From Naasia lichenicola (GTDB lineage: Bacteria > Actinomycetota > Actinomycetes > Actinomycetales > Microbacteriaceae), in the NCBI RefSeq assembly GCF_004801885.1, contig NZ_SSSM01000003.1, forward strand, positions 186,001-250,000: a DNA stretch of 64,000 nt. Reading direction: 5' to 3'. Under the pieces are notes generated by a model that was not told where the DNA came from, searched no databases, and worked only from the letters and a program-made list of their open reading frames with translations. Shown here piece after piece: positions 17,664 to 25,683 of this stretch (position 1 is its first letter; each line of letters begins with the position of its first letter). The translations under genes and the position numbers were made by a program.

Positions 17664-17684
17664 TTCAACGAGGTGCACACTGTC

Positions 17685-18635
17685 GTGACCAACAATCCAT
17701 CGGTGCTTTCGCGCCTGGACCTGAACCTCCTCGTCGCCCTCGACGCTCTGCTCACCGAACAGAGCGTGACGCGCGCCGCGGAGCGCCTGCATCTGAGCCA
17801 GCCGGCGCTGAGCGCCTCCCTCGCGCGGCTGCGCACGCACTTCGGGGACCAGATCCTGGCCCGGCGCGGCAACGCCTACGAGCTGACCCCGTTCGCTCTG
17901 CGCCTCACCGAACACACTGCCACGGCGCTCGAGGCGGCCCGGCGGGTGTTCGAGAGTCAGGCGACCTGGGAGCCGGTCGAATCCACCCGCGAGTTCTCGA
18001 TCTTCGGGTCCGACTATGGATTCGTCACCATCGGACGGGTGGTCTCGGAGCTCGCAGCGAAGCGAGCGCCCGGCGTTCGATTCCGCTTCATGCTGCACAA
18101 CCCGTCGATCGTCGAGGATGTCAGCAACCGGCTTCGCTCCGTCGACGGCATGGTGATCCCCCACGGTCACATCTCCGACCTGCCCTACGTCGATCTCTGG
18201 CACGACACCTGGCTGGCAGTGGTGGCGGAAGAGAGCCCCGTCGAGAGCCGGCTGACGATGGAGCAGGCGGCGGAGATGCCGTGGGTGATGACCTTCCAGT
18301 CGCGCTCCGCCTACCAGTCGGCCGCCCGGCAGATCCAGCAGCTGGGCGTCGAGCAGCACATCGAGGTGGTCGTCGAGAGCTTCCTCTCGCTCTCCCACTT
18401 CGTCCGCGGCACCAACCGGGTCGGGCTCATCCAGGCCGCTCTCGCGCCGCTCGCGCTCACTGCGGGAGGGGTGCGCGTGGTTCAGCTCCCCTTCGAGCCC
18501 ACTCCCCTGTCGAACGCTCTGTGGTGGCACCCGGTGCACGGTCGCGACCCCGAGCACGCCTGGATGCGCGACCTCTTCGTCGAGGCGGGGCGCATCGTCG
18601 AGTCGGAGCGGCACCGGGTGGACGACCCCGACTGA
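17685..18635 (+). CDS. LysR-type transcriptional regulator, NodD-like
   Basis: 316 residues. N-terminal winged helix with SRLDLNLLVALDALLTEQSV, TRAAERLHLSQPALSASLAR and LRTHFGDQILARRGNAYELT, the exact layout of the NodD/LinR branch of LysR proteins. The effector domain starts REFSIFGSDYGFVTIGRVVS and includes the FRFMLHNPSIVEDV and FQSRSAYQSA segments. It is an activator-type regulator expected to bind a small aromatic or flavonoid inducer. GTG 17685 was chosen because the LysR HTH begins about ten residues later; the upstream GTG at 17673 is possible. It diverges from the deglycosidase operon and closely resembles the second NodD-like regulator at 37293-38291. Confidence 0.88.
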   Translation: MTNNPSVLSRLDLNLLVALDALLTEQSVTRAAERLHLSQPALSASLARLRTHFGDQILARRGNAYELTPFALRLTEHTATALEAARRVFESQATWEPVESTREFSIFGSDYGFVTIGRVVSELAAKRAPGVRFRFMLHNPSIVEDVSNRLRSVDGMVIPHGHISDLPYVDLWHDTWLAVVAEESPVESRLTMEQAAEMPWVMTFQSRSAYQSAARQIQQLGVEQHIEVVVESFLSLSHFVRGTNRVGLIQAALAPLALTAGGVRVVQLPFEPTPLSNALWWHPVHGRDPEHAWMRDLFVEAGRIVESERHRVDDPD

Positions 18636-18678
18636 CTGCCGCCGCGCTGAGCTCGTCGGCCGAGCCTGTCGGAAGCCG

Positions 18679-19623
18679 TCAGATGGAACGGGCGGCGATC
18701 CAGTCGGCGATCGCTCCGATCGTCCGCAGAGCTCCCTCGTCGCCGGGCTGATCGATGTGCCCGTGTCCGGCGTTCGGCTCGTCGTACAGGGTGACATCCC
18801 GGCTGGCCGCCTGGAGCGTCGCGGCGAAAGCCTCCCCCGAGGGACGGAGTCCGTCGTTTTCGCATGTCACGATGAGCGTCGGTGGGAAGCCGGCCCCGTC
18901 GCCCATACCGGCGAAGACATGCGGGTCGAGAAGTGCCTCATCCGACCCGGCGTAGTTGACGGAGAGTTGACCCTGGGGCGATTCGGCATCGATTCTCGGA
19001 GAGGCCTCCGGTCCGTTGGCGTGCAGGACCGGATAGACGAGCACGAGCCCCGCCGGCGAGGTCTCCCCTGCGTCGAGCAGCCGCTGCGTCGCTCCCGCGG
19101 TGAGGGCGCCACCCGCGCTCGCTCCGCCGAGGAGCAGATCGGACGGGGCGACACCGAGGAGCGCCTCGCTCTCGACAAGCGCGAACCGCCAGGCGGCGAG
19201 CACGTCGTCCGACGGGGCCGGGTAGTGGACGCCGCCGAGGCACTTCGTGTAGTCGACCGACAGCACGGGGATGCCGCGCGCGGCGAGCTCTCGAGCGACC
19301 CAGTTGGACTCGGGCATGTCGAGGTAGCCCCCGATGAACGCCCCGCCGTGCACCCAGACCAGCGCGGGGCCGGTGGTCGGCGCCGACGGGTCGCGGTAGG
19401 CGCGCACCGGGATGGGCCCGAGCGGCCCCTCGACGGTGCGATCCTCGGTGACGACCGAGCCGAGGCGTGGGAAGCGTCGTAGAAGCGATGCGGTGTCGAT
19501 GTCCGGTCGGGGGTCGGCCGGTTCGCCGTGCTCCGCGAGCCAGCCAATGGCTTCGGGTACCGGCATCCGCCGGAAGTCGGGCAGCCCGGCGACGTCTGCT
19601 TCGAGGGGAGCGGAATCGGTCAT
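18679..19623 (-). CDS. Alpha/beta hydrolase, hormone-sensitive-lipase type esterase
   Basis: 314 residues. The oxyanion motif HGGAFIGG at residues 92-99 and the nucleophile elbow GGASAGG (Ser169) define the HSL family; a TLIVTCENDGLRP segment supplies the acid and NAGHGHIDQPG the base. No signal peptide. Start ATG 19623 overlaps the stop of the upstream dehydrogenase (ATGA). It is the last gene of the ABC-transporter operon. Such enzymes remove acyl groups, so deacetylation or deacylation of decorated glycosides is a reasonable role here, but the natural ester is unknown. Confidence 0.85.
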   Translation of the reverse strand: MTDSAPLEADVAGLPDFRRMPVPEAIGWLAEHGEPADPRPDIDTASLLRRFPRLGSVVTEDRTVEGPLGPIPVRAYRDPSAPTTGPALVWVHGGAFIGGYLDMPESNWVARELAARGIPVLSVDYTKCLGGVHYPAPSDDVLAAWRFALVESEALLGVAPSDLLLGGASAGGALTAGATQRLLDAGETSPAGLVLVYPVLHANGPEASPRIDAESPQGQLSVNYAGSDEALLDPHVFAGMGDGAGFPPTLIVTCENDGLRPSGEAFAATLQAASRDVTLYDEPNAGHGHIDQPGDEGALRTIGAIADWIAARSI

Positions 19624-20636
19624 GTGAGGGCCTTTCGATCGGGAGACGGCTCGGCAGCCCGTTCCGTGGTTGGAGCGGTGATCTGCCGCCGGATCTCGTC
19701 GAGGGTGTCGAATACCCGCACGGTGGCGTCGAGGGTGTGCAGCGGATGCTCGACCTCGCCGCGGAGGATCGCCTGGGTGGTCTCGCGGAGCATCGGCGTG
19801 TAGCCATGCCCCTGGCGCTGCGCCTCGTGCTCGGTGACCGTCTCCCCGGCCGGCATGCTGAAGCGGTGCACCGCGAGTTGCGAGGCGTACCAGAAGCCCG
19901 AGTCGATCGTGATCCATCCCTCGGTTCCCGACACGGACGCGGACTGATCAAGGAACTCCTCCATCGAGCTGGCGCCCTGCAGGAACCGAGCGTCGGGGTA
20001 GTGCAACGTGTAGGCCTGCCTCAGATCGACCCCGTCCTCGCGGACGGTTCCGGACGCCTCGATGCGCAGCGGCTCGCCGAGCAGCTCGTGTCCGAGCGTC
20101 ACCGGGTAGATGCCCTGATCGAGCAACGTGCTGCCGCCTGGCTTCCACCGGCTCGAGCCGTCCTTCGGGAACGGGGCGCCGAACGCGGCACGCACGCTGC
20201 GCACCTCGCCGATCGCCCCGTCGTCGACGAGGGTCTTCAGCAGGCGATGCAGCGGACTGAACTTCATCCACATCGCCTCCATCAGGAAGACTCCAGAGGA
20301 GCGAGCGACCGCGGCCAGCTCGCGCACCTCCGCCGCGTTCAGTCCGATGGGCTTCTCGCAGAGCACATGGCGACCGCGGAGCAGCGCCTGGCGCGCGAGG
20401 CCGAAGTGGGTGACGTGGGGCGTGCCGATGTACACGGCATCGATGTCGGAGTCGAGCATGCGGGAGTAGTCGTCGAAGCGCTCGGGAATGTCGAAGTCGT
20501 CCGCGAAGGCGTCTGCGGTGGCCTGGGCGCGGCTCGAGACGGCGACCACATCGGCCTCGGCGACCAGCGCGAAGTCGGCCGTGATCTGCCGTGAGATGCC
20601 GCCGGTTCCGGCGACCCCCCAGCGGAGCGCGCTCAT
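19620..20636 (-). CDS. Gfo/Idh/MocA family oxidoreductase (DHDH/xylose-dehydrogenase subtype)
   Basis: 338 residues. GVAGTGGISRQITADFALV Rossmann start, YIGTPHVTHFGLA loop, catalytic CEKPIGLNAAEV, MEAMWMKFSPLHR subtype signature and GSTLLDQGIYPVTLGHELLG in the substrate domain. It overlaps both neighbours by four bases (ATGA), so it is coupled to the GH35-like glycosidase upstream and the esterase downstream. It is the paralogue of 8636-9640 and presumably does the corresponding sugar oxidoreduction in this second deglycosidase operon. Confidence 0.88.
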   Translation of the reverse strand: MSALRWGVAGTGGISRQITADFALVAEADVVAVSSRAQATADAFADDFDIPERFDDYSRMLDSDIDAVYIGTPHVTHFGLARQALLRGRHVLCEKPIGLNAAEVRELAAVARSSGVFLMEAMWMKFSPLHRLLKTLVDDGAIGEVRSVRAAFGAPFPKDGSSRWKPGGSTLLDQGIYPVTLGHELLGEPLRIEASGTVREDGVDLRQAYTLHYPDARFLQGASSMEEFLDQSASVSGTEGWITIDSGFWYASQLAVHRFSMPAGETVTEHEAQRQGHGYTPMLRETTQAILRGEVEHPLHTLDATVRVFDTLDEIRRQITAPTTERAAEPSPDRKALT

Positions 20637-22264
20637 CGGCTGCGTCGCAGCAGCCCGACGCGGGCCGCGCCGATGCGGTCGCTGGGAAGGATGGTGAGGC
20701 GCTCGTCGCCGTTCAGGATCCGGCCCTCCTGCCAGCGTCCGTCGACGAGCCGGAGCTCGCGGACGTAGTCGATCTCGAGGTCGGCGCCTTCGGCGGCGAA
20801 GTCGAGGACCCCGCCCTGACCGATCACGAGGAAGGAGCCGTCGGGCATCCCGATCACGACACCGAAGGGCCGGCCATCGCCGGGGGTCGAGCCGTGAGCG
20901 GATCCCTCGGTCTCGTCCGGCAGGTCGGGCGCAGGAGGCACGACGACGCCGACGTCGAGGAGCATCGCCGAGAGCAGCTTGGGTCCATTGCGAACCGTCA
21001 CTGTGACACCGTCGAGGACGGCCGACTCGAGGTCGTCGTCCGGGCCCAGCGCGAAGCCGAGGATGCTGCCTCGTGCGTGACCGTCAGCGATCTCGGTCGC
21101 CGCGCCGATGATGAGGCGTGCGGCCTGACTGAACTGGTTGCCGGGCCTGCCGTCGTCGAGTCCGAACGCGCAATAGCCGATGGCACCGAAGCGTCCGACC
21201 GCGAGGAACGCGTCCCCGGCGATGAACTTCGCCTCGGGGATGAACAGCGGGTTGTCCGCGGTCGCGTATTGCTCCATCACCGCACGTGCGCCGGGCACGT
21301 AGATGTCGGGGGCGAGGAAGTCGAGGTCGGGTGCTGCCGTTCGCCACACGCCGAGCATTCCGGCGGTCGGTCCGCCGCTCGGGTACATGCCGGGAACATC
21401 GCCGACCGCCTGCGGGCCGAGCCACGCGTTGGCGTAGGCCGGAAGCGCAAGGAGCTGCTTGCCCGCCGAGGCGAGGCTGCCGAGGTAGCTCGCGAACCCC
21501 CAGGACATGAAGGCCTCGTCCGCGACATGGTCGCCCTCGCCGAAGGCCTGCGCCCAGGTCACTGCCCTGTCCAGTGCAGTATTCAGGCGTTCTCGCGTCG
21601 CCGGGGCGAAGGTCTCGGGGTGCTCCGCCAACGCGGTCTTCAGCCGCTCGGGCACTGCGGAATTCCAGGCAGCGAGAGCGGGCTCGGACCTGTCACGGCT
21701 CGCGCCGAGCAGTCCGACCTCGTTCTCGATCTGGACGAAGATCACCGTGTGCTCGTGATCATTCTCGGCCAGGTGACTGATGAGTGCTGAGTAGGCGCGG
21801 CGATCGGCCTCGAGCAGCGCAGCCGAGAACACCGACAGGACCGGGCGGGGGGTCGCACCTTCGTAGGAGAACGGAGTGACGAGCCGAGGCTCGCTGAGCA
21901 CCGCGCGCGGAAAGCTCTCAGTGTCCGCCCGCACCCAGGAGGGCGCATAGCTCGAGTTGGCGTTCTTGAACGCGCCGAACCAGAGCAGCACGAGGCGCAC
22001 ACCCGCGAAGCGCGCCCCGGCGAGCAGGTCGTCGACGACCGTGAGATCGAACTGCCCCTGGACCGGCTCCACCTGATCCCAGCCCACGCTGGCGATCACG
22101 GTGTTGTACCCCGAGCCACGCAGCCGGTCCCAGACCGGCTGCATGTAGGCGGCATCCGATGAGCTCGAGTTGTGCAGCTCCCCGCCGATCGCGAGGAACG
22201 GGCTCCCGTCGACCATGAGCCGAGTGTGGCCGCCGACACGCTCGAGATGCGGAAGTTCGGTCAT
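20633..22264 (-). CDS. GH35-like beta-galactosidase with DUF5597-type C-terminus
   Basis: 543 residues, no secretion signal. The N-terminal clan-A barrel begins with PFLAIGGELHNSSSSDAAYM; the acid/base Glu182 is in FVQIENEVG and the nucleophile Glu344 in FIPEAKF. A beta-rich C-terminal region from about residue 400 fits the DUF5597 domain found in GH35 enzymes of the xyloglucan beta-galactosidase type. It starts at ATG 22264, 11 bases after the deglycosidase fusion gene. Cytoplasmic location and context suggest that it trims imported glycosides (galactosyl or a related sugar) before or after C-deglycosylation. Substrate not determinable from sequence. Confidence 0.8.
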   Translation of the reverse strand: MTELPHLERVGGHTRLMVDGSPFLAIGGELHNSSSSDAAYMQPVWDRLRGSGYNTVIASVGWDQVEPVQGQFDLTVVDDLLAGARFAGVRLVLLWFGAFKNANSSYAPSWVRADTESFPRAVLSEPRLVTPFSYEGATPRPVLSVFSAALLEADRRAYSALISHLAENDHEHTVIFVQIENEVGLLGASRDRSEPALAAWNSAVPERLKTALAEHPETFAPATRERLNTALDRAVTWAQAFGEGDHVADEAFMSWGFASYLGSLASAGKQLLALPAYANAWLGPQAVGDVPGMYPSGGPTAGMLGVWRTAAPDLDFLAPDIYVPGARAVMEQYATADNPLFIPEAKFIAGDAFLAVGRFGAIGYCAFGLDDGRPGNQFSQAARLIIGAATEIADGHARGSILGFALGPDDDLESAVLDGVTVTVRNGPKLLSAMLLDVGVVVPPAPDLPDETEGSAHGSTPGDGRPFGVVIGMPDGSFLVIGQGGVLDFAAEGADLEIDYVRELRLVDGRWQEGRILNGDERLTILPSDRIGAARVGLLRRSR

Positions 22265-22275
22265 CGCGTTGCCCT

Positions 22276-23748
22276 TCAAGCTCGAAGCGCGTGCATGCTC
22301 GACCGGATGAGGTCGTGCTGTCGTCGCACGAGGACCAGCGGGTCCACCTCGCCGAGCTCGGCGAACGCATGGCCCTCCCACTCGCTCGACCAGTAGCCGC
22401 GGTAACCGCCCTCGACGAAGACCTTCACCAGCTCCGGGTAGTCGATCGCCGGCTCCTGCCCCGAGTCGTCGATGTCGTAGAACTTGGCGTGCACGTGCTT
22501 GATCTGAGGCATGATGTCCGCCCACTCGTGCGGGTCGACGTGGCCATGCATGTTGAAGGCGAGATGGGCGAAGGAGCCGAGGCGTCCGGGGTCGAAGTCG
22601 CGCCCGCGGAGGTAGCCGATGAACTCCTCCTGCCGCTCTCGCATGGACGCATCGGTGGACCAGATCGCCTGCAGGCGCTCGATCGCCTCGTCGTCGAGCC
22701 CGGCGCGCCGGACCGCGCGCAGCAGCGTCGGCGACATGGCGTGCATGGTCGACGAGAAGTCGGCGACGAAGCCCAGCAGCGGCGAGTCGAGCGTCTCGTA
22801 GACCTCGCGCACCTTCATGATCTCGGGAGCGTTCGGCCCCATCGGCGCGTGGATCTCGTAGGCCAGGGTGAGCTCCAGCTGCTCGGCGATGGGCAGCAGC
22901 CGCTTCAGCAGGTCGGGCTTGGCCGACTGGATGCGCACGAGCGGGAATCCGAGCTTCTTCGCGCCCTCGAACAGGACGCGGCTGAACTCGAACTCCTCGT
23001 CGGGCGTCATGTCGCGGTCGCGCCGACGGCCCATGTCGAGGTTGGCGCCGAACGAGCTCTCGTCGAAGCCGTGGCGGTCGAACGCCGCACGCCAGGTGGT
23101 GACGAACTCGTCGCTCACCAGCGGATAAGTGGGCAGCACCTGCGAGGCGACGATCTCGATGCCTGGACCGATGCCGAGCTCGGCGACCCGGTCGAGCAGT
23201 CCGTCGAAGTCGAAGTAGCCAGCCCGGAACTCGGCGCTCGCGGAGTAGAGGGTGAGCCCGAGCTTGAACGGGTCCTCCTCAGCGGCGGGCGGCGGCGCGT
23301 CCACGTCGCTGACGAGCGCCGGCGGCGCTGCCGCCGTGTCGGTCGCCGTCAGCGAGAGGGTCTGCCGGACATGGTTGGGCACGTACATCCCCGGCCCGCC
23401 GTCCTGACCCGGCATGATCTGCATGTATGGCAGGCGCAGCTCGCCGACGATCGCCACGTCGTGGGTCTCGCCGAGAGCGATCGCCGGATCCCGGCGGACG
23501 ATGAGCAGCGGATGCTGCTGCAGGTACCACAGCACCTCGCTCTGGGCGGCCAGGTCGTCCAACCGGTAGCGCGTCCCCTCGAGCTCGAAGGCGATGTCGT
23601 CCTGCGCGACCTCCTCGCCGTCGACGGTGAGCGTCAGCTTGACGACCGAGGACAGCCAGAGGCTGCGGTACCACGGGATCGTCAGCGAGATGGCGTAGCC
23701 GTCCGGGTGGATGCGGAGACTGTCGTCGGTGATCAGGCCATTGGGCAC
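22276..23748 (-). CDS. Fused C-glycoside deglycosidase: beta (CarC-like) plus alpha (CarB-like) in one chain
   Basis: 490 residues. Residues 1-133 are a complete beta subunit ([32 protein letters not shown]). Residues about 135-159 are a Pro/Ala/Asp linker (TDTAAAPPALVSDVDAPPPA). From about 160 a full alpha barrel follows (LGLTLYSASAEF), with NLDMGRRRDRDMTPDEE, YEIHAP, VADFSS, HVHAKFYD and SSEWEGH carrying the four candidate metal ligands. Both halves are closest to the separate pair at 12039-13548. The GTG start at 23748 has AAAGG seven bases upstream. The known enzymes of this type are two-subunit complexes, so a single-chain version is notable. It lies between the ABC importer and a GH35-like glycosidase in one operon. 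Confidence 0.85.
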   Translation of the reverse strand: MPNGLITDDSLRIHPDGYAISLTIPWYRSLWLSSVVKLTLTVDGEEVAQDDIAFELEGTRYRLDDLAAQSEVLWYLQQHPLLIVRRDPAIALGETHDVAIVGELRLPYMQIMPGQDGGPGMYVPNHVRQTLSLTATDTAAAPPALVSDVDAPPPAAEEDPFKLGLTLYSASAEFRAGYFDFDGLLDRVAELGIGPGIEIVASQVLPTYPLVSDEFVTTWRAAFDRHGFDESSFGANLDMGRRRDRDMTPDEEFEFSRVLFEGAKKLGFPLVRIQSAKPDLLKRLLPIAEQLELTLAYEIHAPMGPNAPEIMKVREVYETLDSPLLGFVADFSSTMHAMSPTLLRAVRRAGLDDEAIERLQAIWSTDASMRERQEEFIGYLRGRDFDPGRLGSFAHLAFNMHGHVDPHEWADIMPQIKHVHAKFYDIDDSGQEPAIDYPELVKVFVEGGYRGYWSSEWEGHAFAELGEVDPLVLVRRQHDLIRSSMHALRA

Positions 23749-23822
23749 GGGATTGCCTTTCGTGGAGCGGAGGTCGGACGACCTGGCGCGGTGCGCCGGG
23801 TCGTCCGGAGTGCGAGAGCGAA

Positions 23823-24659
23823 TCAGCTCTTCAAACCGCCGGTGAAGCCCTGGATGAAGCGCTTCTGCATGATGAGGAACAAGACGGTGATCGGCACCAG
23901 CGCGACGATCAGGATGGCGAAGATGTTGTTCCACTGGGTCACGAGGCCGGTGACGTAGCTGTAGACGACGACGGGCAGGGTCGCGGCGCTCGAGCCGTTG
24001 AGGAAGATCAGCGGCGTGAAGAAGTCGTTCCACACGATGAGGCCGGTCATGATCGAGATGGTGCCCGTGGCGGGTGCGAGGAGCGGGAAGACGATCTGCA
24101 CGTAGGTGCGCAGCGGCGAGGCGCCGTCGATAGTCGCCGACTCCTCATACTCGACCGGGACGGCGCGCATGAAGCCGCCGTAGAGGAACACGGCGAGGGG
24201 CATCAGCATCGCCGTGTAGACGACCGCCATGCCGAAGGGGCTGCCGAGCAGGCCGATCGCTCGGGCACCGATGTAGAGGGGTACGAGTCCGAGCTGGGCG
24301 GGGACCACGATGCCGACCAGGACCATGTAGTACACCACTGTGCTCACCCGCGAGAGCCGCCGCGTCAGCACGTAAGCGCAGGCACTGCCGAACACGATGA
24401 GCCCGATGACTGCCCCCGCGGTGATGACCGCGCTGTTGAAGAGTCCGAGCAGCAGCGTCGCTGATCCCCCGCTCTGGAACACGTCGATGAAGCTGTTGAA
24501 CGTGGGGTTGGTCGCCGGCTGGAAGGCCGGGGTGGCCAGCGCGTCGGCGGAGGTCTTCAGTGCCGTGTTGATGAGCAGGTAGAACGGCAGCAGCATGATG
24601 AGGGCGGCGACCCAGAGCAGCACCTCGCGCAGCAGAGTCCACTTCGAGTAACGGAACAT
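23823..24659 (-). CDS. ABC sugar transporter permease, MalG/CUT1 type
   Basis: 278 residues with about six hydrophobic helices, starting with LREVLLWVAALIMLLPFYLL. The EAA loop that contacts the ATPase reads YEESATIDGASPLRTYVQIV. ATG 24659 follows GGGAAG. It lies two bases after the partner permease. The system is a carbohydrate importer, probably for glycosides used by the downstream fusion deglycosidase and glycosidases. No ATPase gene is linked, which is common for CUT1 importers that share an MsiK-type ATPase. Confidence 0.92.
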   Translation of the reverse strand: MFRYSKWTLLREVLLWVAALIMLLPFYLLINTALKTSADALATPAFQPATNPTFNSFIDVFQSGGSATLLLGLFNSAVITAGAVIGLIVFGSACAYVLTRRLSRVSTVVYYMVLVGIVVPAQLGLVPLYIGARAIGLLGSPFGMAVVYTAMLMPLAVFLYGGFMRAVPVEYEESATIDGASPLRTYVQIVFPLLAPATGTISIMTGLIVWNDFFTPLIFLNGSSAATLPVVVYSYVTGLVTQWNNIFAILIVALVPITVLFLIMQKRFIQGFTGGLKS

Positions 24660-24661
24660 GA

Positions 24662-25615
24662 TTACTTCCCTGCATTCCGGTCGCGGGTGAGGAACAGCTG
24701 AGCAGCGGCCGCGATGACGACGATGACGGTGAAGACGAGCGACAGGGCGGCGCCGTAGCCGAACTGCCCGTTCGCGAAGGTCTGGCGGTAGATCACCGTC
24801 GAGAGGGTGTCGGTGGCGCCGTACGGCCCGCCTCCTGTCATGCCCTGCACCTGGTCGAACACCTTGAGGCCCTGCGTGAGGGTGAGCGTGGTCGAGATGG
24901 CGACCGCCGGCTGCAGAAGTGGAAGGGTGATGTTGCGGAAGCGCGCCCACGGCCCGGCACCGTCGATCGCCGCGGCCTCCTCGATCTCGAGGGGGACGGT
25001 GGCGAGGCCTGCCAGGTAGATGATCATCGCCATCCCGATGTTCTGCCAGACCATCACAGCGAGGATCGTGAAGATGGCCCAGGTCGGATCGGCCAGCCAG
25101 GCGTGCTGCCAGTCGGTGAGGCCGAGGCCGCCGAGGACGGCGTTGAGCGGGCCGTTCACCTGGAAGATGAAGCGGAAGATGTAGGAGACCGCGAGCGGGC
25201 TGAGCACGACCGGGAGGAAGAGCAGGGTCCGCAGGATGTATCGGCTGCGCACTCCACGGTTGAGGCCGAGCGCCAGGATCATGCCGACGACGTTGGTGAT
25301 GATGAGGAACGCGATGGCGAGGAACAGCGTGTTGCCGATCGAGCCGAAGACCTTCTTGTCGCCGACGATCCTCGTGAAGTTGTCGAAGCCGATCCACTCG
25401 AAGGACCCGATGCCCTTGAAGTCGGTGAAGGCGTAGGCCCCGCCGATCGTGGTGGCGACGTAGTGCACACCGAGCACGGCGAGCAGAGCGGGCATGGCCC
25501 ACCACCACGAGCCGTACCGGGTGAGGGCCCGGCGGGGCCGGGGCCTGGACTTGCGTCCAGGCTCCGGCCGCTCAGGAACGACGGAATCGAGCGGGATCTG
25601 CTGGGTTGCGGTCAT
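24662..25615 (-). CDS. ABC sugar transporter permease, MalF/CUT1 type
   Basis: 317 residues. A basic, Pro/Arg-rich N-terminus of about 35 residues is followed by TM1 (WWWAMPALLAVLGVHYV) and five more helices. The EAA motif reads EIEEAAAIDGAGPWARF. ATG 25615 has GGAGAA directly upstream. It is the middle gene of the binding protein - permease - permease set and pairs with 23823-24659. Confidence 0.92.
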   Translation of the reverse strand: MTATQQIPLDSVVPERPEPGRKSRPRPRRALTRYGSWWWAMPALLAVLGVHYVATTIGGAYAFTDFKGIGSFEWIGFDNFTRIVGDKKVFGSIGNTLFLAIAFLIITNVVGMILALGLNRGVRSRYILRTLLFLPVVLSPLAVSYIFRFIFQVNGPLNAVLGGLGLTDWQHAWLADPTWAIFTILAVMVWQNIGMAMIIYLAGLATVPLEIEEAAAIDGAGPWARFRNITLPLLQPAVAISTTLTLTQGLKVFDQVQGMTGGGPYGATDTLSTVIYRQTFANGQFGYGAALSLVFTVIVVIAAAAQLFLTRDRNAGK

Positions 25616-25683
25616 TTCTCCGGTCGATTCGTCATTGAATGGATGGTGCTGTGCTGGGGTGCCTGGTCAGTCCGTGCCCAGGG

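Noticed and set aside
16730-17872. N-terminal extension of the second GMC oxidoreductase frame by about 380 codons
   Set aside because: The extension covers the TIM-barrel gene in another frame and reads as Arg/His-rich noise; the GTG at 16729 sits directly before the conserved FAD motif and overlaps the barrel gene's stop.
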